From positions 1 to 64,000 of the forward strand of contig OY969103.1 in NCBI GenBank assembly GCA_963697915.1: a stretch of 64,000 nt of DNA. Direction: 5' to 3'. The position numbers were made by a program, and so were the translations under genes. The stretch comes from VRUE01 sp963697915 (GTDB taxonomy: Bacteria; Actinomycetota; Thermoleophilia; Solirubrobacterales; 70-9). This document shows, piece after piece, positions 56,713 through 63,716 of this stretch (position 1 is its first letter; each line of letters opens with the position of its first letter). The notes under the pieces are model-generated. The model did no database searches. It saw only the letters and a program-made list of their open reading frames with translations, and had not been told where the DNA came from.

Positions 56713-58149
56713 TCAGACGACGAGATCTGGATACAGTGGGTACGCCGTCGTGAGCTCCTCGACGGCCGCACGCACCTCGTCGACCAACGCGTCCGGAAGC
56801 ACCGGCTTCCCCCGGTCGTCCTCGATCGGCGCCACCGCCCCCAGGACGGCGGTGATCAGCCCGGCGATCTGGCCCATCGCCTCCTCGCCGAGACCGCGCG
56901 TGGTCAGAGCCGCGGTCCCGAGCCGGATGCCGCTCGTGAACCACGGGCCGTTCGGGTCGTACGGCAAGACGTTGCGGTTAAGCACGATGTCGCACTGGCG
57001 CAGCGCCGCCTCTGCCTGGCGGCCGTTAAGACCGTGCGGGCGCACGTCCACCAGCAGCAGATGGTTGTCGGTCCCGCCGGTCTGCAGCACCTCGCCGCCG
57101 GCCACGAGCGCCTCGGCCAACGCGCGCGCGTTCGCGACGATCGCCGCCGCGTAGTCGCGGAACGACGGGGCGAGCGCTTCGTGGAACGCCACGGCCTTCG
57201 CCGCCATGACGTGGGCCAGCGGGCCACCGAGGATCATCGGGCACCCCCGGTCGACGGCGTCCGCGAACTCGCCGGTGCACAGCACGAGACCGCCCCGGGG
57301 GCCGCGTAGCGTCTTGTGCGTCGTCGAGGTGACGACGTCGGCGTACGGAACAGGGTCGAACTCGTCTCGGAAGACGCCGCCGGCCACGAGACCCGCGAAG
57401 TGGGCCATGTCGACCATGAACACCGCGCCGACCTCGTCCGCGATCTCGCGAAAGCGGCGGAAGTCGATCTTGCGCGGGTAGGAGCTGTGGCCCGCGAGGA
57501 TGAGCAGCGGGCGGGTTTCCAACGCCAGCTCGCGCACCCGGTCGTAGTCGAGCAGGCCCGACTCTGGATCCACGCCGTATGGGACGACCTCGAAGAGTTT
57601 GGCGGACAGGTTGGCCCGCATGCCATGGGTCAGGTGGCCGCCGGAGGTCAACTCCATCGCGAGCATGCGCTGGTTGACGAGGCGCTGGCGCAGCGCCTCC
57701 CACTGCTCCGCCGACAGGAGCCGCGTGTCCCGCACCCCCTGCTCCTCGAGGAACGGCTTCTCGACGCGCTCGGCGAGGATCGCCGAGAAGGCGACGAGGT
57801 TGGCGTCGGCGCCGCTGTGCGGCTGCACGTACGCGTGGTCCGCCCCGAACAGCTCCTGAGCCAGCGACGCCGCGGCCCCCTCGACCGTGTCGACGTTCTC
57901 GCAGCCTGCGTACCAGCGCTTGCCCGTGGCGCCCTCGGCGTACTTGTCCGTCATCCACTGGCCCATTGCCAGCTGGACGGCCAGCGAGCTGTAGTTCTCG
58001 CTCGCGATCAGCTTCAGCGCGTGTCGCTGGTCCTCGAGTTCGCTGCGGATCGCGGTAGCCACCTCCGGCGCCATGCCACCGACCACCTCGAGTGCGGCCT
58101 CAAAGGCCTTGCCGGCCAGCGATGTGTCACTGGTGGTGTCAGGCGACAT
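56713..58149 (-). CDS. glyA: Serine hydroxymethyltransferase, long variant
   Basis: The 478 residues form a PLP fold-type I enzyme exchanging serine and glycine with tetrahydrofolate. It shows LKLIASENYSSLAVQLAMGQ, the Schiff-base Lys in SSTTHKTLRGPRGG-type VTSTTHKTLRGPRGGLVLCT, MILGGPLAHVMAAKAVAFHE and FTSGIRLGTAALTTRGLGEE. It is some 50-60 residues longer than the usual about 420. It has a 35-residue N-terminal extension and an insert (EEQGVRDTRLLSAEQWEALR) after GADANLVAFSAILAER. This is the long actinobacterial form, sometimes a second glyA. It has an ATG start and no adjacent glycine-cleavage genes. Confidence 0.93.
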   Translation of the reverse strand: MSPDTTSDTSLAGKAFEAALEVVGGMAPEVATAIRSELEDQRHALKLIASENYSSLAVQLAMGQWMTDKYAEGATGKRWYAGCENVDTVEGAAASLAQELFGADHAYVQPHSGADANLVAFSAILAERVEKPFLEEQGVRDTRLLSAEQWEALRQRLVNQRMLAMELTSGGHLTHGMRANLSAKLFEVVPYGVDPESGLLDYDRVRELALETRPLLILAGHSSYPRKIDFRRFREIADEVGAVFMVDMAHFAGLVAGGVFRDEFDPVPYADVVTSTTHKTLRGPRGGLVLCTGEFADAVDRGCPMILGGPLAHVMAAKAVAFHEALAPSFRDYAAAIVANARALAEALVAGGEVLQTGGTDNHLLLVDVRPHGLNGRQAEAALRQCDIVLNRNVLPYDPNGPWFTSGIRLGTAALTTRGLGEEAMGQIAGLITAVLGAVAPIEDDRGKPVLPDALVDEVRAAVEELTTAYPLYPDLVV

Positions 58150-58518
58150 GGGCTCACACTACTCAGCGCCCTTGATGGCTGCGTTTACTCGAGTCACCGT
58201 CGCCGCGTGACGCCGCGGCTCCCGGCGGTCTCGCCACGCCAGGCGGTCCGCGCACTGGAGCGCTGCAGCTTCTCTGAGAGGCAGAGCCGAGCGTCGCTTC
58301 ACTCCGTCTTGCTTGATCCGGGCGAGCTGGACAATCGGCCCTCCGGCAGTCATCGGCTTCCAGGCGCGCGACGTCATAGCGGCGGGCGGCGAGATCGCTG
58401 AGGAAGGCGCGCCGAGCCGCTTCGCCGAAGTGGACCTCTGGGACATCAGACGCCGAAGGCGCTCCCTTGCGTCCGGTTATCCGCCCACCTCGACCGCGGA
58501 TCGGGCATCAGGAAAATC
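58150..58518. other. Gene-poor stretch with a possible coding remnant
   Basis: No intact gene is convincing. On the minus strand, roughly 58445-58340, one frame reads like protein (EVHFGEAARRAFLSDLAARR, YDVARLEADD) but lacks a start codon and soon loses sense, suggesting a decayed gene. The overlapping 95-codon open frame starting at 58446 has unnatural composition. Confidence 0.35.
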
Positions 58519-59727
58519 TCAGTGCCGGTGCCTCAGGTTGCGGTGTTGCTGCTTCTTCTTTACGCAGATCGACTTGCCGTGCCGCTTGGCCTTTCTAAAG
58601 CCCTTTCTGCACCTATGGGCCTTTGGCTCGCGCTTCTTCTTGGCTGTCTGGTCTGCGGGGGCGGTATCGACGTTGCCAGGATTCGAAGTGATGGTCCAGC
58701 GCCAGGTCGAGCTGGCGCCGACGTTGGCTGCCGCGTCAACGGCCCGAACGGCGAAGGTGTGTGCGCCTTTGCCGAGGCCTGAGTAGCCCTTTGGCCGGCT
58801 GCAGGGTTCGAACGCGCCAGCGTCGAGCTTGCATTCGAAGCTCGATCCGCTCTCGGTGGAGCTGAAGATGAAGCTGGCGGTCGTCGAGGCGGTGGTTGCC
58901 GCCGGCCCGTCCGTGATCGAGGTGTCGGGCGGAGTCGTATCGGCGGGAGCGGCGATCGTCCAGGTCGAGATGGCCGGCGTCGCGTCGGCGTTGCCTGCCG
59001 TGTCGACGGCGCTGACTTCGAAGCTGTGCGCACCCACCGCAAACGCGTAGTAGGTCTTGGGCGACACGCAGGGCACGAAGTTCGTGTGGTCTATGGAGCA
59101 TCGGAAGCCCGCCAGGTCGGGCTGGGCCGAGTCGAAGGTGAAGGTTGCCGAGGTTCCCGTGGTGACCGGCGGCGGCCCATCGGAAAGGTGAGTATCCGGA
59201 GCCTCATCGCTGAGCTCGAGCGAGTGCGAGCCGGAGCTTCCGGTGGAGGCCAAGAAGATCGAGCCTCTGCCAGGAGGTACGTCGTTGTTTGCCCGCAGCT
59301 CGACCACATAGGTTGGACCGGCCATGGGAGGGAACGAGGTCGACAAGACGATGGGCGCGGTAGCGCCGCTGGTCACCGTGAGAGTCCCGATATCGGTGCC
59401 GTTGATCGACAAGATCCATTCAATTTGTGCCCCAGGCAAGAGGGAGTTTGAGACGGGCTGCACCGACAAGGCCGCGTGATCAATGGAGGGTGGCCCGGAG
59501 AAGGACTGTTCCACCTTGTGCGTCTGCGACCAGAAGCTGCCGACGCTGCCAGGGGGCGCGCTGCCTGCCGAAACGACCGTCGAGGAGCTGGATGGGAATT
59601 CGAACGTAGCTGCTTGCGCGCCGGCCACGAAGAGGCCGGCGAAAGCGGAGGTGGCAAGAGAGAGAAGCAACGCCAAGCGGTGCGCTCTTTCTCCAAGCGT
59701 CAATTTCACGCGGCTATCTCTGCTCAT
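58519..59727 (-). CDS. Secreted protein with Ig-like repeats and basic Cys tail
   Basis: The 402 residues run from the ATG at 59727. A signal peptide (LALLLSLATSAFAGLFVAGA, cleavage near AQAA) is followed by a beta-rich domain (about 40-180). Two Ig-like repeats of about 90 residues follow, each with a Cys pair and the pattern PDT-(H/S)-(L/I)-(S/T)-DGP ... FRCSIDHTNFVPC or FECKLDAGAFEPC ... HSFEV/HTFAVRAVDAAAN. The C-terminal 40 residues are extremely basic with two Cys (HRCRKGFRKAKRHGKSICVK). This architecture recurs in secreted proteins of Thermoleophilia. Likely a cell-surface or matrix protein; function unknown. Confidence 0.8.
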   Translation of the reverse strand: MSRDSRVKLTLGERAHRLALLLSLATSAFAGLFVAGAQAATFEFPSSSSTVVSAGSAPPGSVGSFWSQTHKVEQSFSGPPSIDHAALSVQPVSNSLLPGAQIEWILSINGTDIGTLTVTSGATAPIVLSTSFPPMAGPTYVVELRANNDVPPGRGSIFLASTGSSGSHSLELSDEAPDTHLSDGPPPVTTGTSATFTFDSAQPDLAGFRCSIDHTNFVPCVSPKTYYAFAVGAHSFEVSAVDTAGNADATPAISTWTIAAPADTTPPDTSITDGPAATTASTTASFIFSSTESGSSFECKLDAGAFEPCSRPKGYSGLGKGAHTFAVRAVDAAANVGASSTWRWTITSNPGNVDTAPADQTAKKKREPKAHRCRKGFRKAKRHGKSICVKKKQQHRNLRHRH

Positions 59728-59886
59728 CCTGGGCTCCCCATCCTTGTTGTGCTGCTCAGCGCGCTGAAGCCTATAGGCCGCGTTTGCCGCCGCCACAGCC
59801 CACCATCGCTCGGGTAACGCCCTGACCGCGCGCGCCGGAATCCGTTTAGATGCGCCCGGCTGCAACCGACGATCTCGGCCAACCTA

Positions 59887-60497
59887 CTACCTCGTCGCTA
59901 CCGGCCCGTCCACGAGCTCCCTCAGGCGTCGGTCGACCAGGGTCCGCAACCGTGGGCTCCCAATGCGGTCGACCCAGGCGCCCAGGACGTCGTGGTCGAA
60001 CTCGTCGGGCAACGTGAGCCCGGGTAGGTACGCGCGGCCACCGGCGGCCACCCGTAGGTAGACGAGGTAGAACAGGCCTTCTCGGGACCGGCGATCGACC
60101 CTCCGCGCCGCCAAGGGACGAACCCTCCGAACAACTCGGGAGCGATGTGATGGACGTCGAAGGCGCCGATCGCGGTCTGGATGCGACGGGCACGATTCGA
60201 GACGATACCGCCGTCGTTCTCGCCTCCGGAGAACTCGATCTTGGTCCGCACCTCCTCACCGGACCCGGCGACCGAGACCTTCCACGCCTGGTCGTCTCGG
60301 TCTGCTCGGCGCGGTGAACCCCGAGACCTCGAGACCGCCGGCTCGGAGCAGGAGCGCCAGCGGCGGTGAGTCGAGGATGCCGCCGACCTTCCTCTCCAGG
60401 TCGGCGTGCAGCGGTCGCGTGAGGTCGAGGTCGATGCCCTCGGAGTACCGGACGCTGCCGAAGAAGTAGCGCAGGTTGGCCCCGCCATTCCATGCAC
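59887..60497 (-). pseudogene. Broken AbiEii-type nucleotidyltransferase toxin
   Basis: The AbiEii/AbiGii signature is clear: NGGANLRYFFGSVRYSEGID with the following DLDL giving the GS...DxD nucleotidyltransferase motif, then LLLRAGGLEVSGF. The coding signal then moves to another frame near 60305 (QAWKVSVAG, VRTKIEFSGG) and to a third near 60105 (REGLFYLVYLRVAAGGRAYL), ending at 59887. The N-terminal region and start are missing, and no AbiEi antitoxin is adjacent. Intact relatives inhibit growth on phage infection. This copy has at least two frameshifts and is presumably dead. It lies directly downstream of the tRNA-Gly remnant. Confidence 0.72.
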
Positions 60498-60537
60498 TCG
60501 TGCCCGAAATAGCGGCTGAAAGAAGGGGCGGTTAAAA

Positions 60538-60568
60538 GCAAACCGGCGCCCGAAAGGCGCCGGTTTGC
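60538..60568 (-). terminator. Terminator of the original tRNA-Gly gene
   Basis: Minus strand: GCAAACCGGCGCC-TTTCG-GGCGCCGGTTTGC followed by TTTT; a 13-bp perfect stem. It starts 6 nt after the tRNA-Gly 3' fragment, the normal distance for a tRNA terminator. Confidence 0.82.
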
Positions 60569-60573
60569 AGGGA

Positions 60574-60615
60574 AGCGGCTGATGGGATTCGAACCCACGA
60601 CCTTCTGCATGGCAA
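60574..60615 (-). other. 3' fragment of tRNA-Gly (GCC): probable attachment site
   Basis: Bases 60615-60574 read as the last 42 nt of a tRNA-Gly(GCC): anticodon loop TTGCCAT, stem half GCAGA, AGGTC, T-arm GTGGG-TTCGAAT-CCCAT, acceptor half CAGCCGC and discriminator T. The 5' half is absent: the sequence before it does not pair with the anticodon or acceptor strands. This is what remains of the original 3' end when an element integrates into a tRNA gene. The intact copy should lie at the other end of the element, to the right of the window. Confidence 0.8.
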
Positions 60616-60789
60616 TTAGACAGGTCAACGGCATCCGGCTACCCTCAATCTAGCTGATTTGCAGGGCTTTCCTAAGTGACGAGCCGGGCGTGTCTAGCGT
60701 AGATATGCGTGGATGGGCGTCGATATGCAGCGTTTCGGGCACTCCACGCCATGAGTGCCCGAAATCGAGAAGACCGGTTTGATTCGCGA

Positions 60790-61332
60790 TCAGCGAGTCC
60801 GTCGCCTGTGCTGCAGCTCCCGGATCTGAGCGACCAAGAGTTGGCGAAGGTCGAACTGCCAGTAGGAGACGAAGCGCTCAACCAAGGTCCGCATTTCGTT
60901 GCGATCGAGCCGCCCGAGCGACTTGCGCGTGTCGAGCGCCGTCTCGTGCAGCCGGATCGGCGCCGTCACCATCGCCGCCGAGGTCTCTCTCAGATCGGGG
61001 AAACGCTTGGGGGGCAAATGAAAGAGCGACGGCTCGCGCTGCTCTTCGATGCGTTGCCGCTCTTGATCGGAGAACTTCTCGAGTCGGAGCATCCGAAGGG
61101 CGAAAAGGTCGCCGGTACGAGGATCGCTGTAGCCGGAGAGGAGCAGAACGGGCCTGGCCTTGGCGGGCACGACGAACTCGAACTCCGCATCACCGCCTTT
61201 GCGAAGGCCGTCGACGATCTGAGAGGCGCTAGGCACCTCCACCGGCGCCCCATCGGCGACATGAATCTTGAAGGGCGTCGCGGGCGTGTAGGGAACGATC
61301 GCCCAGTAGACCTCGCCGGCCGCGAGACTCAA
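60790..61332 (-). CDS. Putative toxin of a type II pair (MazF/PemK-like fold suspected)
   Basis: The 180 residues run from a TTG at 61332 overlapping the upstream small gene by 4 nt (TTGA). The start (SLAAGEVYWAIVPYTPATPF) and the central strand KARPVLLLSGYSDPRTGDLF resemble the first strands and the Arg-Pro-(V/A)-(L) hallmark of MazF/PemK endoribonucleases. Next come APIRLHETALDTRKSLGRLD and a C-terminal helix (ALVERF-like LVERFVSYWQFDLRQLLVAQ). It is longer than classical MazF (about 110). The pairing with a small Phd-like protein supports a toxin-antitoxin role. Exact family uncertain. Confidence 0.55.
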   Translation of the reverse strand: MSLAAGEVYWAIVPYTPATPFKIHVADGAPVEVPSASQIVDGLRKGGDAEFEFVVPAKARPVLLLSGYSDPRTGDLFALRMLRLEKFSDQERQRIEEQREPSLFHLPPKRFPDLRETSAAMVTAPIRLHETALDTRKSLGRLDRNEMRTLVERFVSYWQFDLRQLLVAQIRELQHRRRTR

Positions 61333-61613
61333 AGGCCGAGCAAGCGCCTGACCGACGCCTCGTCATCGATCAGCTCACCCTCGGGCGACTCCGCAATCTG
61401 GTGGGCGCGAACCCCGAGGTCGCCCAGCTCCGAAGCAGCACCTAGGTCGTCAAGCAGTTCGGAGTCGCCCTGAAGCTCAGCAAAGTCATCGGGGTGCAGG
61501 ATGACTGCCTTGACGTGCTCCGCTCTGTAGCGCTCGACCACAAGCGCCTCGCCCAGCTGAGGCTCAGGCAGGCGGACATCGTTGCTCTTGATCGGAGAAC
61601 TATGCAAGGCCAT
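61329..61613 (-). CDS. Putative antitoxin (Phd/YefM-like)
   Basis: The 94 residues run from the ATG at 61613. The N-terminal part (VRLPEPQLGEALVVERYRAE, HVKAVILHPDDFAEL) follows the Phd/YefM pattern of a DNA-binding domain that ends in a conserved AVIL-xP-xDF strand-helix. The acidic C-terminus (SPEGELIDDEASVRRLLGL) would wrap the toxin. The stop overlaps the toxin start by 4 nt. About 40 nt upstream is a small palindrome that could be the operator, and an extended -10-like TGC-TATCTT lies near 61628. Family assignment is by pattern only. Confidence 0.55.
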   Translation of the reverse strand: MALHSSPIKSNDVRLPEPQLGEALVVERYRAEHVKAVILHPDDFAELQGDSELLDDLGAASELGDLGVRAHQIAESPEGELIDDEASVRRLLGL

Positions 61614-61651
61614 GCTTGAAAGATAGCAACGATGTCGGACGGAACTTCTCA

Positions 61652-61667
61652 AAGTCGTACGAGACTT
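61652..61667. promoter_or_regulatory. Small palindrome upstream of the antitoxin gene
   Basis: AAGTC-GTACGA-GACTT contains the perfect 8-mer TCGTACGA and lies 39 bp before the antitoxin ATG, a plausible autoregulatory operator. Confidence 0.3.
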
Positions 61668-61716
61668 CCTCTTGCCCTACGGCTTGACTGGCGCCTCTCA
61701 TCATGCCCTGAGCAGA

Positions 61717-62835
61717 TCAGTAGAGAGTCACAAGCTTGAGAAGGCCCTCTTCCGGACGAAATTCGAGTGCAGCCAACAACCGCGTTACCTTGCCCACATC
61801 GGCGTCACCAACCTCAAGCATGATGTTGAAGAGGCTGGCGTCATGCTCCGCGTGGTAGCGCAGGTAATAGATGTAGGAGTCATTGACCTTTGCCTTGATG
61901 GTCGCCGCAAGTTCGTCGTCACTCATTTCGACCAAGCCCGCGCGGGTGAGGCCGGCACCATGGTTCTCTCTCAGGTATTGGCCCTTGGCCTGCTCAACTT
62001 CAACTCGCAAATCAGCAAGAGGAAGTGGGCGTCCAGAGATCGCGGTCAGCGCGAAGTGCGTGTCGCTCTCCGCGCCTGGAACGACGCGACGCTCAACCTT
62101 GTAACCAAGGAAGAGGTGGAAGTACATGTCGCGAATGCTGCGGCAGACATAGTCATACGTCTCCCAAGGCCAGCCCTTGAGGTTAAGGTCCTCGCTATCG
62201 GGAACATCGTCTTCGTGCCCGTTCAGTACCACTCCTCGATGCTTCAGATAGCCATCTACCAGGGTGACAGAAAGCCAATCCTTCATTGGCGATGAGGTGG
62301 CGGTATTAACGTGACCGCAGAAACCCTCGTAGCTTTGCAGACCCTTGGTGATGTCCTCGGCCATCTTCGGAGTGAGATTGTTCAGGTAGATGCAGTAGAT
62401 CTGATTCGTATTCACCAGCTCGATTGAGCGATGGGGAACGATGTGCTTTTTCAGCAGCTCATATCCCAGCTCTTGATCCTCGATGATGAGGTCCCCTAGC
62501 TGGAGAGAGCAAGAGAGCCCCCGTGGCAACAAAGGGATCAGTGCTTCGGCGACAGGAAGGCCATACCACCCGTCATCAATGCGAGCCGTATCGAAAAGAA
62601 AGGCCCGCTCCAACCTATCTCGTTGTGGGATGAGCGCGTTGCGCAACTCCTTATAAGAGACTCCCTTTGCTGCTATTGCGTCAACCGTGACTTTGTGTGC
62701 CGCCCGAATCTCTCTTCGAACCTCCTTAGGCGACAAATCAAAGTACGAGGTGACGACATCGAGCATCACAGAGTCTCGAGCTTCCAAGGTCCAAATCTCT
62801 ATGGAGTCATCAGTCAAGGTGCTGAAGATATTCAA
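61717..62835 (-). CDS. Orphan 372-aa protein of the tRNA-Gly island
   Basis: I do not recognise this protein. It starts at TTG 62835 (GAGGAG upstream); an in-frame ATG lies at 62766. It is soluble and mixed alpha/beta, without signal peptide or membrane helix. Parts that look folded and conserved are DLSPKEVRREIRAAHKVTVD, SYKELRNALIPQRDRLERAF, VNTNQIYCIYLNNLTPKMAE and YDYVCRSIRDMYFHLFLGYK, followed by a Glu/Asp-rich C-terminal third. No nuclease, ATPase or methyltransferase motif was found. Its codon use is visibly less GC-rich than the chromosome (many AAT, ATA, TTT, AGA), marking recent transfer. It is beside a toxin-antitoxin pair, so an island-maintenance or defence role is conceivable. 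Confidence 0.72.
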   Translation of the reverse strand: MNIFSTLTDDSIEIWTLEARDSVMLDVVTSYFDLSPKEVRREIRAAHKVTVDAIAAKGVSYKELRNALIPQRDRLERAFLFDTARIDDGWYGLPVAEALIPLLPRGLSCSLQLGDLIIEDQELGYELLKKHIVPHRSIELVNTNQIYCIYLNNLTPKMAEDITKGLQSYEGFCGHVNTATSSPMKDWLSVTLVDGYLKHRGVVLNGHEDDVPDSEDLNLKGWPWETYDYVCRSIRDMYFHLFLGYKVERRVVPGAESDTHFALTAISGRPLPLADLRVEVEQAKGQYLRENHGAGLTRAGLVEMSDDELAATIKAKVNDSYIYYLRYHAEHDASLFNIMLEVGDADVGKVTRLLAALEFRPEEGLLKLVTLY

Positions 62836-63182
62836 GTGCGATGAGGACTCCTCGTTCCCTCATGGTCCGCCCGCTTCCGTCCCGGCGGCCCGCATCCAAG
62901 CCCCATAGGTCTCAGGCGTGCTCATCGAACGATTCCGAGCGGCGATCAGTCAAAGCCATCCGAGGAGCAGGAATGCGGTGCTTCCCTGCGAAAACGTCGC
63001 TGTCGGAGCTCGCTCCGTCTGGGCGCAACTCGAAGTCCCCGCCATCGTTTGGGAGAACGAGGAGCATTGTGCATCGCCAGCGAGCCGACCGCCCAACGCT
63101 GACCCTGATTTCTACTTCGGACACAGGCCCCACGCCGGGCCTTCGACCCCTGCCTCCGGTAGCCGGCGAGTGGCGGACGCGA
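62836..63182. other. Control region between island genes
   Basis: No protein gene is supported on either strand. It contains the divergent starts of the 372-aa and 177-aa genes and therefore their promoters. I see no clear -10/-35 pairs, repeats or RNA genes. A 73-codon minus-strand frame ending at 62912 is possible but unconvincing. Confidence 0.4.
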
Positions 63183-63716
63183 ATGGAGGAACGGTTGCTT
63201 CCCCGCCGCCCCGGCGATCACGTCGAGCTCCTGAGCTTTTCCTCCACTAAAGAGTTGCGGTTGCTCCGAAAGGAGGCGCGCGGGCGGGGGCTTCATCCCG
63301 ACACCGCGGTCGCCCTGCTCTGTGAGCGTCGCCTAGTCTGCACCGAGTTGGAGGAGCTTGGCCTCACCTCCGCCCAAGCGGACGTGGACGTCGCGGCCGC
63401 GAGCGCTGAGCCACGACTCGGGGTCGGTGCCGCTCACCATGCCTACTTGCGTGCACTCCACAACGGCGACCCGCTCGAGCGCGCCTCGCGCGCGCCACTC
63501 GGCGGCGAGGAAGCGGCGGTGCCAATCCGTCTTTTCGAGCGCCTCGAACGCACAAACGTCCTCGCCGGGCGCCCGCCTGGAACTGGCGAGCTCATAGCGG
63601 CGATCAGTTGGGAGACGGCGGCCATTTATGCTGGGCAGCTAATGGGCGAGTGGGCTTTCCGCACGGCCCTAACGGCACTCACTGCCCCTCCGAGCTACGG
63701 CGACCGATCAAGCTAA
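63183..63716 (+). CDS. Orphan 177-aa protein of the island
   Basis: An unrecognised protein of 177 residues from the ATG at 63183. The frame is open further upstream, but the earlier part is low-complexity and not coding-like. The N-terminal half is charged and helical (PGDHVELLSFSSTKELRLLR, KEARGRGLHPDTAVALLCER), followed by an Ala-rich region and a hydrophobic end (LIAAISWETAAIYAGQLMGE). The 'VALLCERRLV' helix followed by ELEELGL could be a small DNA- or protein-binding domain, but this is speculation. Its stop overlaps the convergent gene at the right edge by 4 nt. Confidence 0.55.
   Translation: MEERLLPRRPGDHVELLSFSSTKELRLLRKEARGRGLHPDTAVALLCERRLVCTELEELGLTSAQADVDVAAASAEPRLGVGAAHHAYLRALHNGDPLERASRAPLGGEEAAVPIRLFERLERTNVLAGRPPGTGELIAAISWETAAIYAGQLMGEWAFRTALTALTAPPSYGDRSS

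Noticed and set aside
58159..58446. A 95-codon minus-strand open frame
   Set aside because: No domain, skewed composition, and a different frame of the same strand looks more protein-like; reported as a possible remnant instead.
60511..60519. AGCGGCTGA, matching the end of the tRNA-Gly fragment, as a second attachment site
   Set aside because: Only nine bases match and no further tRNA sequence follows; chance cannot be excluded.
59846..60634. A single long open frame across the AbiEii region
   Set aside because: Its residues are out of frame with the AbiEii signature and cover the tRNA fragment and terminator; the frameshifted pseudogene explains the signal better.
60574..60680. A complete functional tRNA at the right-hand tRNA signature
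   Set aside because: Sequence upstream of the anticodon loop cannot form the anticodon, D or acceptor stems; only the 3' part is tRNA.
62912..63133. A 73-codon minus-strand frame between island genes
   Set aside because: Weak composition, no ribosome site and no recognisable motif; could be real but cannot be supported.
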